Shown: positions 10,722 through 64,000 of the stretch, piece by piece
Layout: every line of letters begins with the position of its first letter
How positions within the stretch are numbered: the stretch's first letter is position 1
DNA from: Atrina japonica
Lineage: Eukaryota > Mollusca > Bivalvia > Pterioida > Pinnidae
Length of the DNA: 64,000 bases
Assembly (NCBI GenBank): GCA_030159075.1
Contig: BROG01000527.1
Span: 1 to 64,000, forward strand
Reading direction: 5' to 3'
Notes under the pieces: generated by a model
Told to the model about the DNA's origin: nothing
What the model saw: the letters and a program-made list of their open reading frames with translations, nothing else
Databases searched by the model: none
Made by a program: the position numbers and the translations under genes

Positions 10722-11042
10722 ATATACAGGGTTATGTTCTCCCTACATCATTTGCAAAAGGTTTCGCCCTGTTTTTAATTTGCCCAAACTTGTTACAATT
10801 CCAATTTACAATATGATTTTATTTTATTGAGAAGTTTTATTTAACAATTAATACTTTTGCATGTCTACTTTCTGTATGATTAGATTAAAGTTTTTTCAAA
10901 ACAATTTTGTGTGTTATTTAACTTTAAATATATATTAGATACTCTCTGTAATTATCAAAATCTATGAATTAACCATTTTGAATTCGCCCACAGATGATGA
11001 GGGAGAAAATAAAATGGGGGCAAAATTTTTCCTGTATACAGG
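10722..11042. mobile_element. TATACAGGGTTAT element, copy 2
   Basis: It runs from TATATACAGGGTTATGTTC to TTTTTCCTGTATACAGGGTT, so the ends are inverted versions of TATACAGGG. The interior matches 3776-4070. Confidence 0.65.
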
Positions 11043-12004
11043 GTTTAGAAAAATCTTAAATCAATGATTTATAAATTTTGGTAATGACTGATTTTTTGTG
11101 AAGAATTGTTAAGTTTTAATCAATAATAAAGATTATTGATATCATTGTTTGAGTTTACCTGTATTTTGAGTTTACCTGTTATTATACATGTATATGTATA
11201 TGTAAAGATGTCCAGGTGACAATGAGAGAAAACAACTGAATATGAGATGTTTAACAAATATGTGATTTTTAACAATAAAAAAAACCAGGATTGTCTCTCC
11301 ATGCATATATGGGATACAATGTCACAACAGAGTTATGCCCTTCTGTCACTTCTGAGCTGTGCCTTATAGGGCCTTGCCACAGGAGTGTACAATACTTTTT
11401 GCACATTTTTCATTTCACTGTTGGTAATTACCACACTGTGATCAAAATTATAATCATTTGAATGTGGATCATACTTAGACAGAGATGCAGCTGAATAATC
11501 CTTAATGTTTATCAGAATTAATCGACAGAACTTGGAAATTTAAATGATTTTGTTAAATTAAACACATGTATCTAATTACAACATTGCAAAGGGAGACATC
11601 CTGATTTCTTGAAATTTGGATTTACGCAAGATAAAATGATAAAAATGGTAAATTAAAAAAATATTTAGAGGTTACATAAATTATTTTATAGATAAAATAT
11701 GTTTTATATTGCTAAGTTGATAAATTACCAGGCTCTTTCTTTCTTATAAATACTAACATATACAGCTAAACAATAGAAAATAAAAACTACATGGCGAGAC
11801 GAAAAAAAAGTAAGCAGACCCAAGCATCACCAATGTACAGCATACTCCTTTTTAAATAGTACTAGGTCCCTATGAAGAAAATAGGCATATATAAATATAG
11901 ATATAAATAACCTTTACATAGGTTATTAGTTTATGCATTCTTCTTAAAGTTTTATTTAATTCAACATTAAAATACATAAATAGAGTAAAAATTTCATCAG
12001 CATT
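11043..12004. other. AT-rich intergenic DNA
   Basis: No gene or known repeat is recognised. Confidence 0.5.
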
Positions 12005-13660
12005 ATTTGATTAAATAATGTAGAGATATTACTTTGTTTAAACAATTTCTTTGACATGTAAGGGTGTCCGTAGTCCAGTGGTTAGAGTATCACGCTTTAA
12101 ACAGTGGAGTGTCTCACCTCTTTTCAGTGTATGTTCAAGCTTTACTGGAATCTAAAAAGCAGATTTTGTGAAAAAGTTTGCTAGTTACTTGCGGAAAGCC
12201 GGTGGTCTCTTCCCGGGAACATTAAAATGGGGTTCTCTCCTCCACAATTAAAAACACTAAATTACTGAAAAACTTTTGAATGTGGCATAAAACACCAATA
12301 AAACTTAAAAATAATAATAATAAAAAAAAACTTAAAAAAAAACTACATGTAATGGGGGTATATTTTGCATCTTAATTCCATTATTAAAGAATTTATACAA
12401 ATGTAACAAAAATGCCTTTTGACTTGAATTGTTACAGATGTTTTCTCGTTTTATAGATACTAACATAGGCTACCCTTTAAACTATTTTCTGATAACAAAT
12501 TAGCTTTTTGTTCCAATAAATTCCTTATTGTTTACATGCGGTTTTAAAATCTTGAAGATTGTAGTAAAAGGTTGAATGAATTCTGTATGTTACAAGGTAG
12601 ACAACTCCTAAATCATAATTGTTAAAAGTACTATAGATGCATATTTGCTAGTACATGCTTTCAAAAACGCAAAATTCTATGTAGTTTTGATATAAATGGT
12701 TGGGACAATACAGTGCTCAAAGGTTTCTAGATGATTAAAAATGCAAAGTGTTTATTATAATTGAATAAAACTTTAAGTGAGAAATACTAATCCGTAAGTA
12801 TAAACTGTAAGGACAATCATAAGACAATAGACAAACATGTTCAATTTTCGACAAACATGGACCTCCGGGAAACCCAGAGTTGGGATCAGGTGTCACGGAG
12901 GATTCATAACAAAATTTAAAGGCATTCAAATTGAGCCCTTGATTTTGGTTCCTTTAGTTCAAGATAACTATGAGCAATGTAATATTGTTTGTTCGGGCAT
13001 TTACCATAAGAGAACAACTTTTAAAAGGCATTATAATTGAGCCTGCGATTTCTGTTCCTTTATTTCAAGATAATTATGAGCAATACAATTTTGTTTTTAC
13101 AACACTTAAAATCACACAGGACCCGGTATTCTTAAAAGACAAACGGAAGAATACTAACAAACTATCTTGATTTTAAAGTTTTCTATAAAACAATGATTTT
13201 AATTATCCACTATCAGAAATTAATTGACATTTAAAAAATTACTGAATTAGGAAATATGGTTTGAAATTGCTATATAATTTTGATATTTTAAAAGAATTAT
13301 TAGATCTTCCCTATATCACCATAATTATCATATATATGTATAAATAAGGTAGACGAACAATGAAATTCTTAGTTTGTACAAAGCCCCAACCGAACACATA
13401 CAAAGTGGGTCAAATCTAATATGAATAACAGTTAATTTATTGCTTGAATACACTACAAAAACAATTGAAACATGGCGTAATGCAACATTTATAAATCATA
13501 GTATTTCTTGATTATAAGCTGTTTAATATGAATTATGCAAATCTTGATACATTTCCAATATGTAAGCTCATACTTCTTTGATATAGTTGGTTTAGGACTG
13601 TTCTGTAGACTTGCGCTTTCTTGATGCTGTTACTTTAGAGGCCATACTGTAGGGACCCAT
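12005..13660. repeat. 1.65-kb tandem duplication, unit 1
   Basis: The segment from AATAATGTAGAGATATTACT to AGGGACCCATTTTTG is repeated immediately to the right. Long stretches are identical, for example the block around AAACATGGACCTC and the block CCCCAACCGAACACATACAA. It includes a SINE-A (12061-12313) and a family-C fragment (12835-12935). Confidence 0.93.
12061..12313 (+). mobile_element. SINE-A copy in duplication unit 1
   Basis: It starts AGGGTGTCCGTAGTCCAGTG, with A-box TAGTCCAGTGGTTAGAG and a degenerate B-box, and ends with AATGTGGCATAAAACACCAA and a poly(A/T)-simple tail. Confidence 0.75.
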
Positions 13661-13716
13661 TTTTGAATAAATAATGTACAGATATTACTTTGTTTAAACA
13701 ATTTCTTTGACATGTA

Positions 13717-13990
13717 AGGGTGTCCGTAGTCCAGTGGTTAGAGCATCACGCTTTAAACAGTGGAGTGTCTCACCTCTTTTCAGTGTATGTTCAAGCTTTA
13801 CTGGAATCTAAAAAGCAGATTTTGTGAAAAAGTTTGCCAGTTACTTGCGGAAAGCCGGTGGTCTCTTCCCGGGAACATTAAAATGGGGTTCTCTCCTCCA
13901 CAATTAAAAACACTAAATTACTGAAAAACTTTTGAATGTGGCATAAAACACCAATAAAACTTAAAAATAATAATAATAAAAAAAAAAATA
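13717..13990 (+). mobile_element. SINE-A copy in duplication unit 2
   Basis: The duplicate of 12061-12313, with only a few base changes and a different tail length. Confidence 0.75.
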
Positions 13991-14944
13991 AGAAAAACTC
14001 CGACATGTAATGGAGGTATATTTTGCATCTTAATTCCATTATTAAAGAATTTATACAAATGTAACAAAAATGCCTTTTGACTTGAATTGTTACAGATGTT
14101 TTCTCGTTTTATAGATTCTAACATAGGCTACCCTTTAAACTATTTTCTGATAACAGATTAGCTTTTTGTTCCAATAAATTCCTTATTGTTTACATGCGGT
14201 TTTAAAATCTTGAAGATTGTAGTAAAAGGTTGAATGAATTCTGTATCGTTTCAAGGTAGACAACTCCTAAGTCATAATTGTTAAAAGTACTATAAATTCT
14301 ATGTAGTTTTGATATAAATGGTTGGGACAAGACAGCGGTTAAAGGTTTCTAGATGATTAAAAATGCAAAGTGTTTATTATAATTGAATAAAACTTTAAGT
14401 AAGAAATACTAATCCGTAAGTATAAACTGTAAGGACAATCATAAGACAATGGACAAACATGTTCAATTTTTGACAAACATGGACCTCTGGGAAACCCAGA
14501 GTTGGGATCAGGTGTCACGGAGGATTCATAACAAAATTTAAAGGCATTCAAATTGAGCCCTTGATTTTGGTTCCTTTAGTTCAAGATAACTATGAGCAAT
14601 GTAATATTGTTTGTTCGGGCATTTATCATAAGAGAACAACTTTTAAAAGGCATTATAATTGAGCCTGCGATTTCTGTTCCTTTATTTCAAGATAATTATG
14701 AGCAATACAATTTTGTTTTTACAACACTTAAAATCACACAGGACCCGGTATTCTTAAAAGACAAACGGAAGAATACTAACAAACTATCTTGATTTTAAAG
14801 TTTTCTATATAACAATGATTTGAATTACCCACTATCACAAATTAATTGACATTAAAAAGATTACTGAATTAGGAAATATGGTTTGAAATTGCTATATAAT
14901 TTTGATATTTTAAAAGAAAATTATTTATGATACAAATTCTTCTA

Positions 14945-15055
14945 TCTTCACAATTAACTCATTCACCTCTAAAGACACATTTGGATTGGCCTATGTCATT
15001 GATTTACAGAAGGATCCATATTTTTTCAGGGGTCAGTGAATTAAATGAAGGATCT
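14945..15055. repeat. Family-G repeat inserted in duplication unit 2 only
   Basis: It contains AACTCATTCACCTCTAAAGA and CACATTTGGATTGGCCTATG. It is absent from the matching place in unit 1, so it was either inserted after the duplication or lost from unit 1. Confidence 0.6.
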
Positions 15056-15455
15056 GCATAAAAATGAGCAATCTATGAAATTGAATTATTAAATGTTCCC
15101 TATATCACCAAAATTATCATATAGATGTATAAATAATGTAGACGAACAATGAAATTCTTAGTTTGTACAAAGCCCCAACCGAACACATACAAAGTGGGTC
15201 AAATCTAATATGAATAACAGTTAATTTATTGCTTGAATACACTACAAAAACAATTGAAACATGGCGTAATGCAACATTTATAAATCATAGTATTTCTTGA
15301 TTATAAGCTGTTTAATATGAATTATGCAAATCTTGATACATTTCCAATATGTAAGCTCACACTTCTTTGATATAGTTGGTTTAGGACTGTTCTGTAGACT
15401 TGCGCTTTCTTGATGCAGTTATCTCAGAGGCCATACCGTAGGGACCCATTTTTTG

Positions 15456-15585
15456 TATGCTGTATGGTTGAGTATTTTCGCCTCTGGTTATTTTCGCCCT
15501 TTTATAACAGAAAACATATTCACTCCGTCTTAAATTTACGCATAATCACCATAGGCTCATGCATGGCATGTATGTCCATGCTTCA
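15456..15585 (-). mobile_element. GGCGAA-type element, partial
   Basis: The reverse complement of the 3' half of the 25913-26143 element, with GGTTATTTTCGCCC, ACAGAAAACATATTCAC and AATCACCATAGGCTCATG. The other half is missing. Confidence 0.5.
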
Positions 15586-15954
15586 ACTAGTTAACTCGAA
15601 AGTTTTGATTTCATTTAAAATTTCGCAATGACAGTGCTTTTGTGAGGAATTTGTCAGAAGGGTCACATACAATTTAGGTTAGGGATTCCCAGCAGTCATA
15701 CTTGATACAGGACATAATTCCGTGTAGGTTTTTCCGGGTATATTTTATATCATAAAAATGATAAAAGGTATCAATGGATTTCTTATTTTCTTACGTCTCC
15801 AAAACAATCAATACACATACACTCTCTCTCTTATATATGCGCACACAGTATTTAATTATATCATACTGCAATATTTATCATATTTATTGTTATTTATCAT
15901 ATTCATAGTGTAAATTGTATAGCAACATATATTAGCTTACAATGACTATGCATA

Positions 15955-16133
15955 TACAGTCAAACGTATGTCTATAAAGGCCTCTCAAGGCAGACAAATG
16001 TAGCTGTTATAGACAGGTCGCCTTTATAAAGAGGTTTATCCATTATAAAAAGTTATCGAAGGTTATATTTGAATTATCTTTATAGGCAGGTGCCCTTTAT
16101 ACAGAGGTGACCTTTAATGCAAGTTTGACCGTA
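15955..16133. mobile_element. ACAGT-family MITE
   Basis: It begins TACAGTCAAACGTATGTC and ends GCAAGTTTGACCGTA. Internal TATAAAG/CCTTTATA motifs form an imperfect palindrome. Confidence 0.6.
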
Positions 16134-16529
16134 TTTCCATGTGCTGATACTATAGGTTACTGATATTAAAAAATCTAGATACTACAAAGTGCTCCAGGAG
16201 TTTTTTGTGTTCATTACTAACAATTTCCAGTTTTTAGAACACATCAAATTGTAACAAAAGGAAAACTGACAACTACATTATTCTGTGTCATTGTATATTG
16301 GATCTACTTGGGAAAACATGAACTGTCTAAACAACTGTTATATGGCTAAATATGCAATAGTTCTTTATTTTCAGAGTATATAGTTGTAAAAATGAATCAT
16401 TTTGCAACAGATGAATATATTTTCCCATGTAAATAAATATTGAATATTGATAAGATATTAATAAGTCCTGGTTTGTCTCGTCAAAATACTGCTAAGGTGA
16501 GAGAACTTTTGTCAAATTACTTCACTAAT

Positions 16530-16740
16530 ATAAAATATCAGATACCAAAGTATAAATCTTCAGGATGTCCAGGATATCTATATATCTGGTGATATTGAAA
16601 AAACACAGATCTCTGAAAATCCAGGGGTGGGATCAGGTTCCATGGAGGAGTGGTCATCCCCTGTTGACTGGTCAAACCTGCCGTGAGTCCACAGCCAAAT
16701 TCAAATGAAATCAGGAACAATAAGGAAGAAATCCTCATCA
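16530..16740 (+). repeat. Interspersed repeat family C
   Basis: It contains TCAGATACCAAAGTATAAAT, AGGATGTCCAGGATAT, GGTGGGATCAGGTTCCATGG and CCTGTTGACTGGTCAAACC in the same order as 46542-46720, 49720-49930 and 55530-55770. The class is unknown; no coding or tRNA features are seen. Confidence 0.6.
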
Positions 16741-17555
16741 GACGTATTCTTTTTCTAATAGGTAGTTTTGAGTTTGAAAAATTTCCTTATATTGTAAACA
16801 TGTGGTTTGGAAACGTTGCATATTGTAATGATTAACTTTGTACCTTGCTTTCATCCACGCAAAAAGCGTCGATATAATTGGTTAGACAATGAACAATCAC
16901 TCAATCGGCACTCTAGATTTTCTAGACAAACCAAAATGCACTTAGTATATAATTATAAGTGAATCAAACATAGTATATAAGAATAATTGAATATACGAAG
17001 TACAAATAACAAAGTGTCAAAAGTTGTGTTATTTTGGCTATATTGAGAGACACTGAAAATGGCGATGATAAAGAATGTTCTATAGTTACAAAGATACCCA
17101 AAAGGTATTAAATATAGTATGTTTAACAAAATACAGTAACACTGTTACAAACTTAAACACTTAATAAAATTAGATATAACAAATATTTAGACATAATAAA
17201 ATGGATAAAATAAGAATACATTCAATATATATATACTATATAATAAATTGCACATTTAAATAAAGTGTCATGAAATCACATTTCAATAAAATATAATATA
17301 TATTTTACTCCTTGGTATAGAATGATAAATATTGAAGATAATTATAATAATTAAAAGTAATTAACATAATTATGAAAAACCCACAGAGACAAAAGACAGT
17401 TTCAGGTGACCAATAATTACTTTTTAAAAATATTAAGAAGTACATCATTCAACCAATAATTAGTTTTTACATATTAAGAGGACAGATAATTCTCACGACC
17501 AAAATGTTCTCATTCACAAACAAGTTATAAGTAAAGATGGTAGATTTGATCTCTA
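16741..17555. other. Region downstream of the NOS stop codon (NOS 3' UTR expected here)
   Basis: Very AT-rich with no repeats recognised. The NOS 3' UTR must start at 17555 and run leftward. No clear AATAAA on the - strand is seen close to the stop, so the 3' end cannot be placed. Confidence 0.4.
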
Positions 17556-58171
<40,616 letters not shown>

Positions 58172-58524
58172 TGTCAATTATTGCTTTGTGAACAAACACA
58201 TTTAATCATCAAGATACGAGTCGATAAGGCACAGAAGAGTTGTATATGTTTTGATTGATTTTATATGCATAAACATTTAGCTATATTTCACCACTTTGAT
58301 AGTTAATAATTCAATACAATATATTCTTTATGTAAATATCCACCAGTCAAATTTATTTCGAGCAATACCTGATCGCCATTAAAACGCGATTATTAATTCA
58401 CTGCAAAATGAGTCCAACTTCAGTTAATCCTGTTTATATGTTTCGTACTATATGTTGACGATGCTCTGGTATATCCATCAAGACAATAGAATCTTTACAG
58501 CTTTACAGCCTGTTAATAAAAAAT

Positions 58525-58527
<3 letters not shown>
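58172..58527 (-). promoter_or_regulatory. Immediate upstream region of the NOS start codon
   Basis: On the - strand an in-frame TAA stands three codons before the ATG, so the coding region starts here. CAAAG before CAATAATTGACA could be a splice acceptor of a 5' UTR exon. No TATA box, initiator or upstream UTR exon could be assigned with confidence. Confidence 0.35.

Positions 58528-58613
<86 letters not shown>
58528..58613. repeat. (AT)n microsatellite
   Basis: 86 bp of AT, about 360 bp upstream of the NOS start codon. Confidence 0.96.
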
Positions 58614-58622
<9 letters not shown>

Positions 58623-59289
58623 TTAATTCAAGTCGAAGTGACGTGGAAAAAAATTATAAGTACACCTTATACGAATGGTGTATATACTAAGATATTTTAA
58701 AGACAAGCTTGCATTTTCTATTATAGTTTCTCCTCTATGCTCATACACTTAATTTTCCATCTCTCCCCATGCCTATGCAGTACTCTAAACTGTTGCATAT
58801 AACGTACATCAGGTGCTTATTGAGAAATGTATCGCTTTGACAATAGTGAAATGGTGAACGCGATTTTAAAGATCAGCCGATAAAGGTTGCTCAAACCCGT
58901 TTTACTTTATTTATTGTTTAGAACATTTATTTTGGTTCACCTACTTCCCTTGCCCTTAGAACCGCTATTACATACTAAGTTGAATGAAATTGCATTCCAA
59001 TTATCTTCTAAACACTCGATTTTGATTGGATTTACTCCTGAGCGATAGAATGACAATACTTAATAAGCAACAAAACGGCATACAACATGTCATTGATCAT
59101 CGTATTCTGTTACCGAAGTTGCGATATTTGAGTTTTCAGAGAGAAGATATCTTCTCCTAAGAATATGTTTGAGGCATTGATTCAAATGTCTAACATGTTG
59201 ATAACAAGACTTGACACATATATGACATGCCAAAATCACAATAATTTAATTTAACTTATTAATGTGATTTTGGCGTGTCCTACATATAA

Positions 59290-59565
59290 TAATACGCAGT
59301 GTATATTGACCCCAAAGCCAAATGAAGCACAAAAAACAATATACAATACCTAGAACTAAATGCAGCGCATATAACGATATTACATACCCCGGAACTAAAG
59401 GCAGCACATATAACGATGTACAGACCCCGGACCTAAAGGCAGCACATATAACGATATACGACGACAAAACTCAAAGCAGCACATAACGATACACAGTCGT
59501 CAGAAGTAAAAACAGCACATATATCGATATCCAAACCCCAGAACATATAACGAGTCAATACTGAA
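59290..59565. repeat. About 38-bp minisatellite (GGCAGCACATATAACGATAT)
   Basis: Six or seven diverged units with the core GGAACTAAAGGCAGCACATA plus TAACGATATACAGACCCC. Confidence 0.85.
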
Positions 59566-59639
59566 CAAATACAGACTCGAGAATGAGGGGACAAGAAGTG
59601 ACTTCCCAAAGGCCTTGTCACACACCAAACTTTCTGTTT

Positions 59640-60330
59640 TGTTGAAGTTGATACGTCCGTCATAATTTCATTCAAAACGTTGATACGTCCGTCATAATTT
59701 CATAAAATACGTTGATACGTCCGTCGTAATTTCATAAAGTACGTTGATACGTGTCATAATTTCATAAAATACGTTGATACGCCCGTCGTTATTTAATAAA
59801 ATGCATTGATACGTCCGTCATAATCTCATTAAATACGTTGATACGTCCGTCATAATTTCATAAAAGACATTGATACGTGCGTCGTTATTTAATACAAAAC
59901 ATTGATGCGTCCGTTATAATTTCGTAAAATACGTTGATACGTCCGTCATAATTTCATTAAATACGTAGATACGTCCGTCATAATGTCATAAAATACGTTG
60001 ATACGTCCGTAATAATTTCTTAAAAGAAGATGAAACTTCCGTCATAATTTCATAGAAGATGCTGATACGTCCATCGTTATCTCATAAAATACGTTGGTAA
60101 GTCCGTCATAATTTCATAAAATACGTTGATACGTTCGTCATATTTTCTTAAAATACATTGATACGTTCGTTATAAATTCATAAAAGACGTTGATAAGTCC
60201 CTCATAATTTCATAATTTACGTTGACACGTCCTTCATAATTTCTTAAAAATACGTTAATAGTCCGTTATCATTTCATCAGATACGTTAATACGTCCGTCA
60301 TAATTTCATACAATACATTGATGCACGTTT
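59640..60330. repeat. 32-bp minisatellite (GTTGATACGTCCGTCATAAT)
   Basis: About 21 units of GTTGATACGTCCGTCATAAT plus TTCATAAAATAC. Each unit carries a TACGT and a CGTCCGT, making it CpG-rich against the AT-rich background. About 1.5 kb upstream of the NOS start codon. Confidence 0.95.
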
Positions 60331-61135
60331 CTTTAAATCCGGGTTGGTAACTGGTCTTAGGTCCAAACCTACGACCATTTTACAAAGAAACAGGACTCGT
60401 GACTTCCGAACAAATCAGGTCAGGTCTTTATGACTACTCAATGGCGATGCTTAAGTTATTTTTTTTTTTGGTCATCTTTCATTTGTATAAATTTAGCAGG
60501 TAAAAGTATTGATAAACTATCAAGAACTTATTGGACAATATGCAAAAAAAATACCTTAAGACTTGAGATGAGGGTAGCGTTAATAAAACGGTCTTAAGAT
60601 CAAATCACTAAAGACTTACGACTTGATAATTCTTGATAAAACGGGCACCTGTTTCGTTGTCACATGGAAATATCATAAAGAAACTCATGCCTCCACTGTA
60701 AGGCAGAATTTAGTTCAAGTGACATTGTTCATATTTACAGCGCTGAATGTTTAACTTTATAACAGAAAACTACCAGGAAGAAAAATAAATAAAGATTTAT
60801 ATCCCTGTAAATGTATCAAAAGAGTATGCAGTATGTCAGTTTTGATTATGTTTTTAATCCAACTTTCAATTGCATTCAAATCTATTATTGGTTGCCTCTA
60901 TAACATCCTCGTAAACTGATACCATTATTTCATCATGAAAGTTAAAAAAAATAACTTGCATTAATCGCTGTGAGAATACTTTACACAAACCGTATAAAAT
61001 TTAAGCTGTAAAACACGGACTTATACGCTTTTTAGATAAAACATTGTTTTTTAATTATATCAAGTTTTGTTCAATCCTTCAAGCAATTACTAAATGTTTG
61101 CGTGTATGCAAAGACCAAACTTTTGTTGATTGGAT

Positions 61136-61275
<140 letters not shown>

Positions 61276-61566
61276 AGGTGTCTTGATATTTTACCACAAA
61301 TAGTAACAATATTTTAAATCCGCATTACTACGGGACGATTTGTTCTTTCGTCGGGATTACAGATTTTTGTTTATAACAACATCACACAATTACGCATCTC
61401 ACATAACCGGGGTACGAACGAAATTTCTTCATGTCATATGTCTATCAAAGTTGAAATCAAACAAGTGTCAAACTATAAAACCAAAGGTAAACTACCGTAC
61501 CAACGAAATAAAAAATGTGAATATGATATAAACGCTATGTGAAAATGGAAAGAACTAATCGGGTGA

Positions 61567-61672
<106 letters not shown>

Positions 61673-61684
61673 AGTAAGTAAGTA

Positions 61685-63266
61685 CTATCAACAATATGAA
61701 ATATCTCTCAAAAGTTTGTTCCGTAATGTCGGTGTAACAAGGTAAGTTGATTCATGTAAAATTAGCAGATCGTGCGGAATTTTGTCTGCCGACTTTGATA
61801 TTGATCTCTTCTATACATCATTATAAATAGACATAGGGCAATATGTGCAAGGAATGCTATATACCAGACAATTTGGTGGAATGCATGCATTATTCTTCCG
61901 GAATTACGTATATAAACACGATCAAATTAAGGTATACACTGCAACAAGGTGTAATGTTAAATTATCTCAGTATAATTCAATAATAAAAGCGATAACAGAT
62001 TATTAAAAATATTAATGAGAAATCTAAGATCAATAGTGTCATGTCACTTTCAATTTTCTGTGTTTGTTTTCTGTTGTACACTAATTATACTGCAAGTTTA
62101 TAACTAAGGTTTACGTGATCAGCATATCGTATGCCTTGTCTGAAACTTAACTCAAGAAAGTTTCAGCGATGCTCATTGTTCAAATGTGCAGGATTGTTTC
62201 GATTTATATTCATGTTGATTACGTTTGCGCATATACTTTATTTCAATTTTTCAAAAAAAAAAAAAAAAAACGTCTGACGTGTGAAAGAAAGTAAACAAAC
62301 ACCAGACATACATATAAGACATTGGATTAAAAGAAAAACAATGCTTTTGGTTTCTTTCCAATGTTGTTTGGTCACAAGATTAGAATTTTACGTAATGCAG
62401 CATAACGAAATTTAATTACAAAGACAAGATTTATCTTTGTTAGTCGTCGTCAGCTAAGTATCCAGTAAATCTGAAAATACATCCCGCTAGGGTTTTTCAA
62501 ATAAAAAAGAGACATCGCTTACTACGAGTTTAACATGCCACATATGCGTTGGTTCTGTCCATGCAATGATTATTTCATAATGTGTCCCGCTAACCAAGGT
62601 ATGTCTCGTCCAAAAAATCCGTATTTTTCACTACTTATGCTGAAATATTGGATACCCCTGTGTCCAAAGGACATAGATTTCTAAACGTAACGATAACGAG
62701 GCTCTCCAACGCGAGGACCCCCTAAAATAAAGTACACCGGAGCCCAAAGTCCCCATAATTTCATTTTCTTATTTTGACTATACAGCTGTTTATAAAATTT
62801 TCGGATCTGACTATATAGGAAACAGATTTATATTTTCATCATTAAATGGGTCACATGTATGATTGTCTTGTAGAAAATGAATAATAAACTTCAGTATTGC
62901 ACTTAAAATTAAAAAGTATATACTTTTATTTTAACATTTCTGATTTTTTTCCAATGACGGATACATTTATCAATATTTACATTATATGGCATCAATATAC
63001 AAACATGTCCAGTTGCAGCATGAATCTTGCGTGTTTTACCTTAAAATCAGGAAAAGTTTGTCGATCTTGAGTACTATTTTGGTGGCTTCGGGCTCGGATT
63101 TAGTATTGTATGAAGTATATACATGTATACATCAACTGATGTAACTGTGATCTATTTAAACAATTCCGATACACCAACCATATATTAGAACATAAAAATA
63201 AAAATCTACCGTTATCAATTAGACGAATAGAATTAAATATGACATAATTACTAAAAGACAAATACA
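61685..63266. other. Upstream DNA without recognised gene
   Basis: An A18 run at 62253-62270 is the only simple feature. No exon with convincing splice sites and protein likeness is seen on either strand. Confidence 0.5.
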
Positions 63267-63453
63267 TGTACAATAAAATCTCTTTATATTGCTCCCCGTT
63301 TCATTCGTCAACTCGCTTTACGCCAAAGTTTTTAATTGTTCACTTTTACATTTTCTCCTATAATTTCATATAAGGTTTCCTTCACCCTATCGCCAAACCC
63401 CTTATAATGTCAAATTTACAATGAACAAACGGTGACAGAAAAACGAGGTTTTA
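63267..63453. mobile_element. ACAGT-family element, CGCTTTA subfamily
   Basis: TACAATAAAATCTCTTTATA to GACAGAAAAACGAGGTTTT. Blocks ACTCGCTTTACGCCAAAG and CCTATCGCCAAACCCC match 41848-42020. The right end runs into an (AAT)n(AAG)n tract. Confidence 0.55.
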
Positions 63454-63471
63454 ATAATAATAATAAAATAA

Positions 63472-63573
63472 TAAGAAGAAGAAGAAGAAGAAGAAAAAGA
63501 AGAAGAAGAAGAAGAAGAAGAAGAAGAAGAAGAAGAAGAAGAAGAAGAAGAAGAAGAAGAAGAAGAAGAAGAA
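63472..63573. repeat. (AAG)n microsatellite
   Basis: 100 bp of AAG; its poly-Arg open frame is not a gene. Confidence 0.96.
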
Positions 63574-64000
63574 TACACGTTACATATTACATTCCAAATA
63601 TAACTCAGAATTATATGTATATATTTGAGACTGATGTTCTATGTAAATACTCAATAACAATTTAAGATGAATGATTTATGTATTGGTATTTATTGTTTAT
63701 ATCCGATATATGGATTCTCATGTCGTTATACTGATGGAGAGATGAGGACACCTAGTTCAGATATGACAAAACATTGCATGCTATACAACATATGTGGTTT
63801 CCACAAAAGATATATTTATTTCATTTTAACACGAGATATAGAGTCTTCAGGTCTATACTAAAATCGACTACCAATATCATGGAAATTAACATTAATTGCA
63901 GTTTTAATGGCATGTGGAATTAAATTACAAGAATAACATTTATGGCAATTGTTCTTCTTTTTACGGAAATACAAAATTGATACCCGAACGTTTATACATA

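Larger units (their letters stand above)
13661..15450. repeat. 1.65-kb tandem duplication, unit 2
   Basis: A second direct copy of 12005-13660 with scattered substitutions. It lost a short piece near 14293, where unit 1 has about 40 extra bases at 12640-12685. It gained about 170 bp near 14920-15090 containing a family-G repeat. The unit offset grows from 1656 at the left to 1789 at the right because of these changes. Confidence 0.93.

Noticed and set aside
12735..12929. Duplicated 64-codon frames (also 14357-14551) that look like a small gene pair
   Set aside because: They lie inside the tandem duplication across a family-C fragment. The identity reflects the recent DNA duplication, not protein conservation.
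63301..63453. Possible exon of a further gene near the right edge
   Set aside because: The sequence matches the repeat at 41848-42020 and has no splice-bounded coding frame.

Overview
The window is nuclear DNA of an animal, most likely a bivalve mollusc. The reasons are genes with many short exons split by GT-AG introns, an AT-rich background, very long microsatellites, tRNA-derived SINEs and many small foldback DNA elements of kinds common in bivalve genomes. The species cannot be fixed from the sequence alone. No bacterial, viral, CRISPR or rRNA content is seen.

Two protein genes can be reconstructed, in convergent (tail-to-tail) orientation. (1) On the + strand, positions 132-8071 hold the last five coding exons of an OGFOD2-type 2-oxoglutarate/Fe(II) oxygenase; its first exon(s) lie left of the window. 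(2) On the - strand, positions 58171-17556 hold a complete nitric oxide synthase (NOS) coding region of 25 exons. It sums to 4647 nt, or 1548 residues plus stop, with every splice phase matching. The order is PDZ domain, linker, heme/tetrahydrobiopterin oxygenase domain, calmodulin site, FMN domain with an autoinhibitory insert, FAD/NADPH reductase and a long C-terminal tail. This is the layout of vertebrate neuronal NOS.

The most striking observation is coding exon 7 of NOS (39825-39996). In every known NOS this exon carries the glutamate that anchors L-arginine. Here the reading frame stays open, but that glutamate is leucine. Three short stretches match the conserved NOS sequence only in a shifted frame, each restored within about 15 bases. 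All other exons look normal. Either this is a real NOS with a damaged substrate pocket, or the exon sequence is wrong or allelic; both can be tested.

Layout: 1-8.1 kb OGFOD2; 8.1-17.5 kb intergenic, with SINEs and a 1.65-kb tandem duplication; 17.5-44 kb NOS exons 25 to 2, with introns full of foldback elements, a 495-bp-monomer element and a 43-bp minisatellite broken by a foldback element; 44-57 kb one 13-kb intron with microsatellites, minisatellites and foldbacks; 57-58.2 kb the PDZ exon; 58.2-64 kb upstream DNA with two minisatellites and several microsatellites. No promoter or 5' UTR exon could be identified. The two genes have no obvious functional link: one is a cytosolic-type dioxygenase, the other a calmodulin-regulated NO-producing (or once NO-producing) flavohemoprotein.
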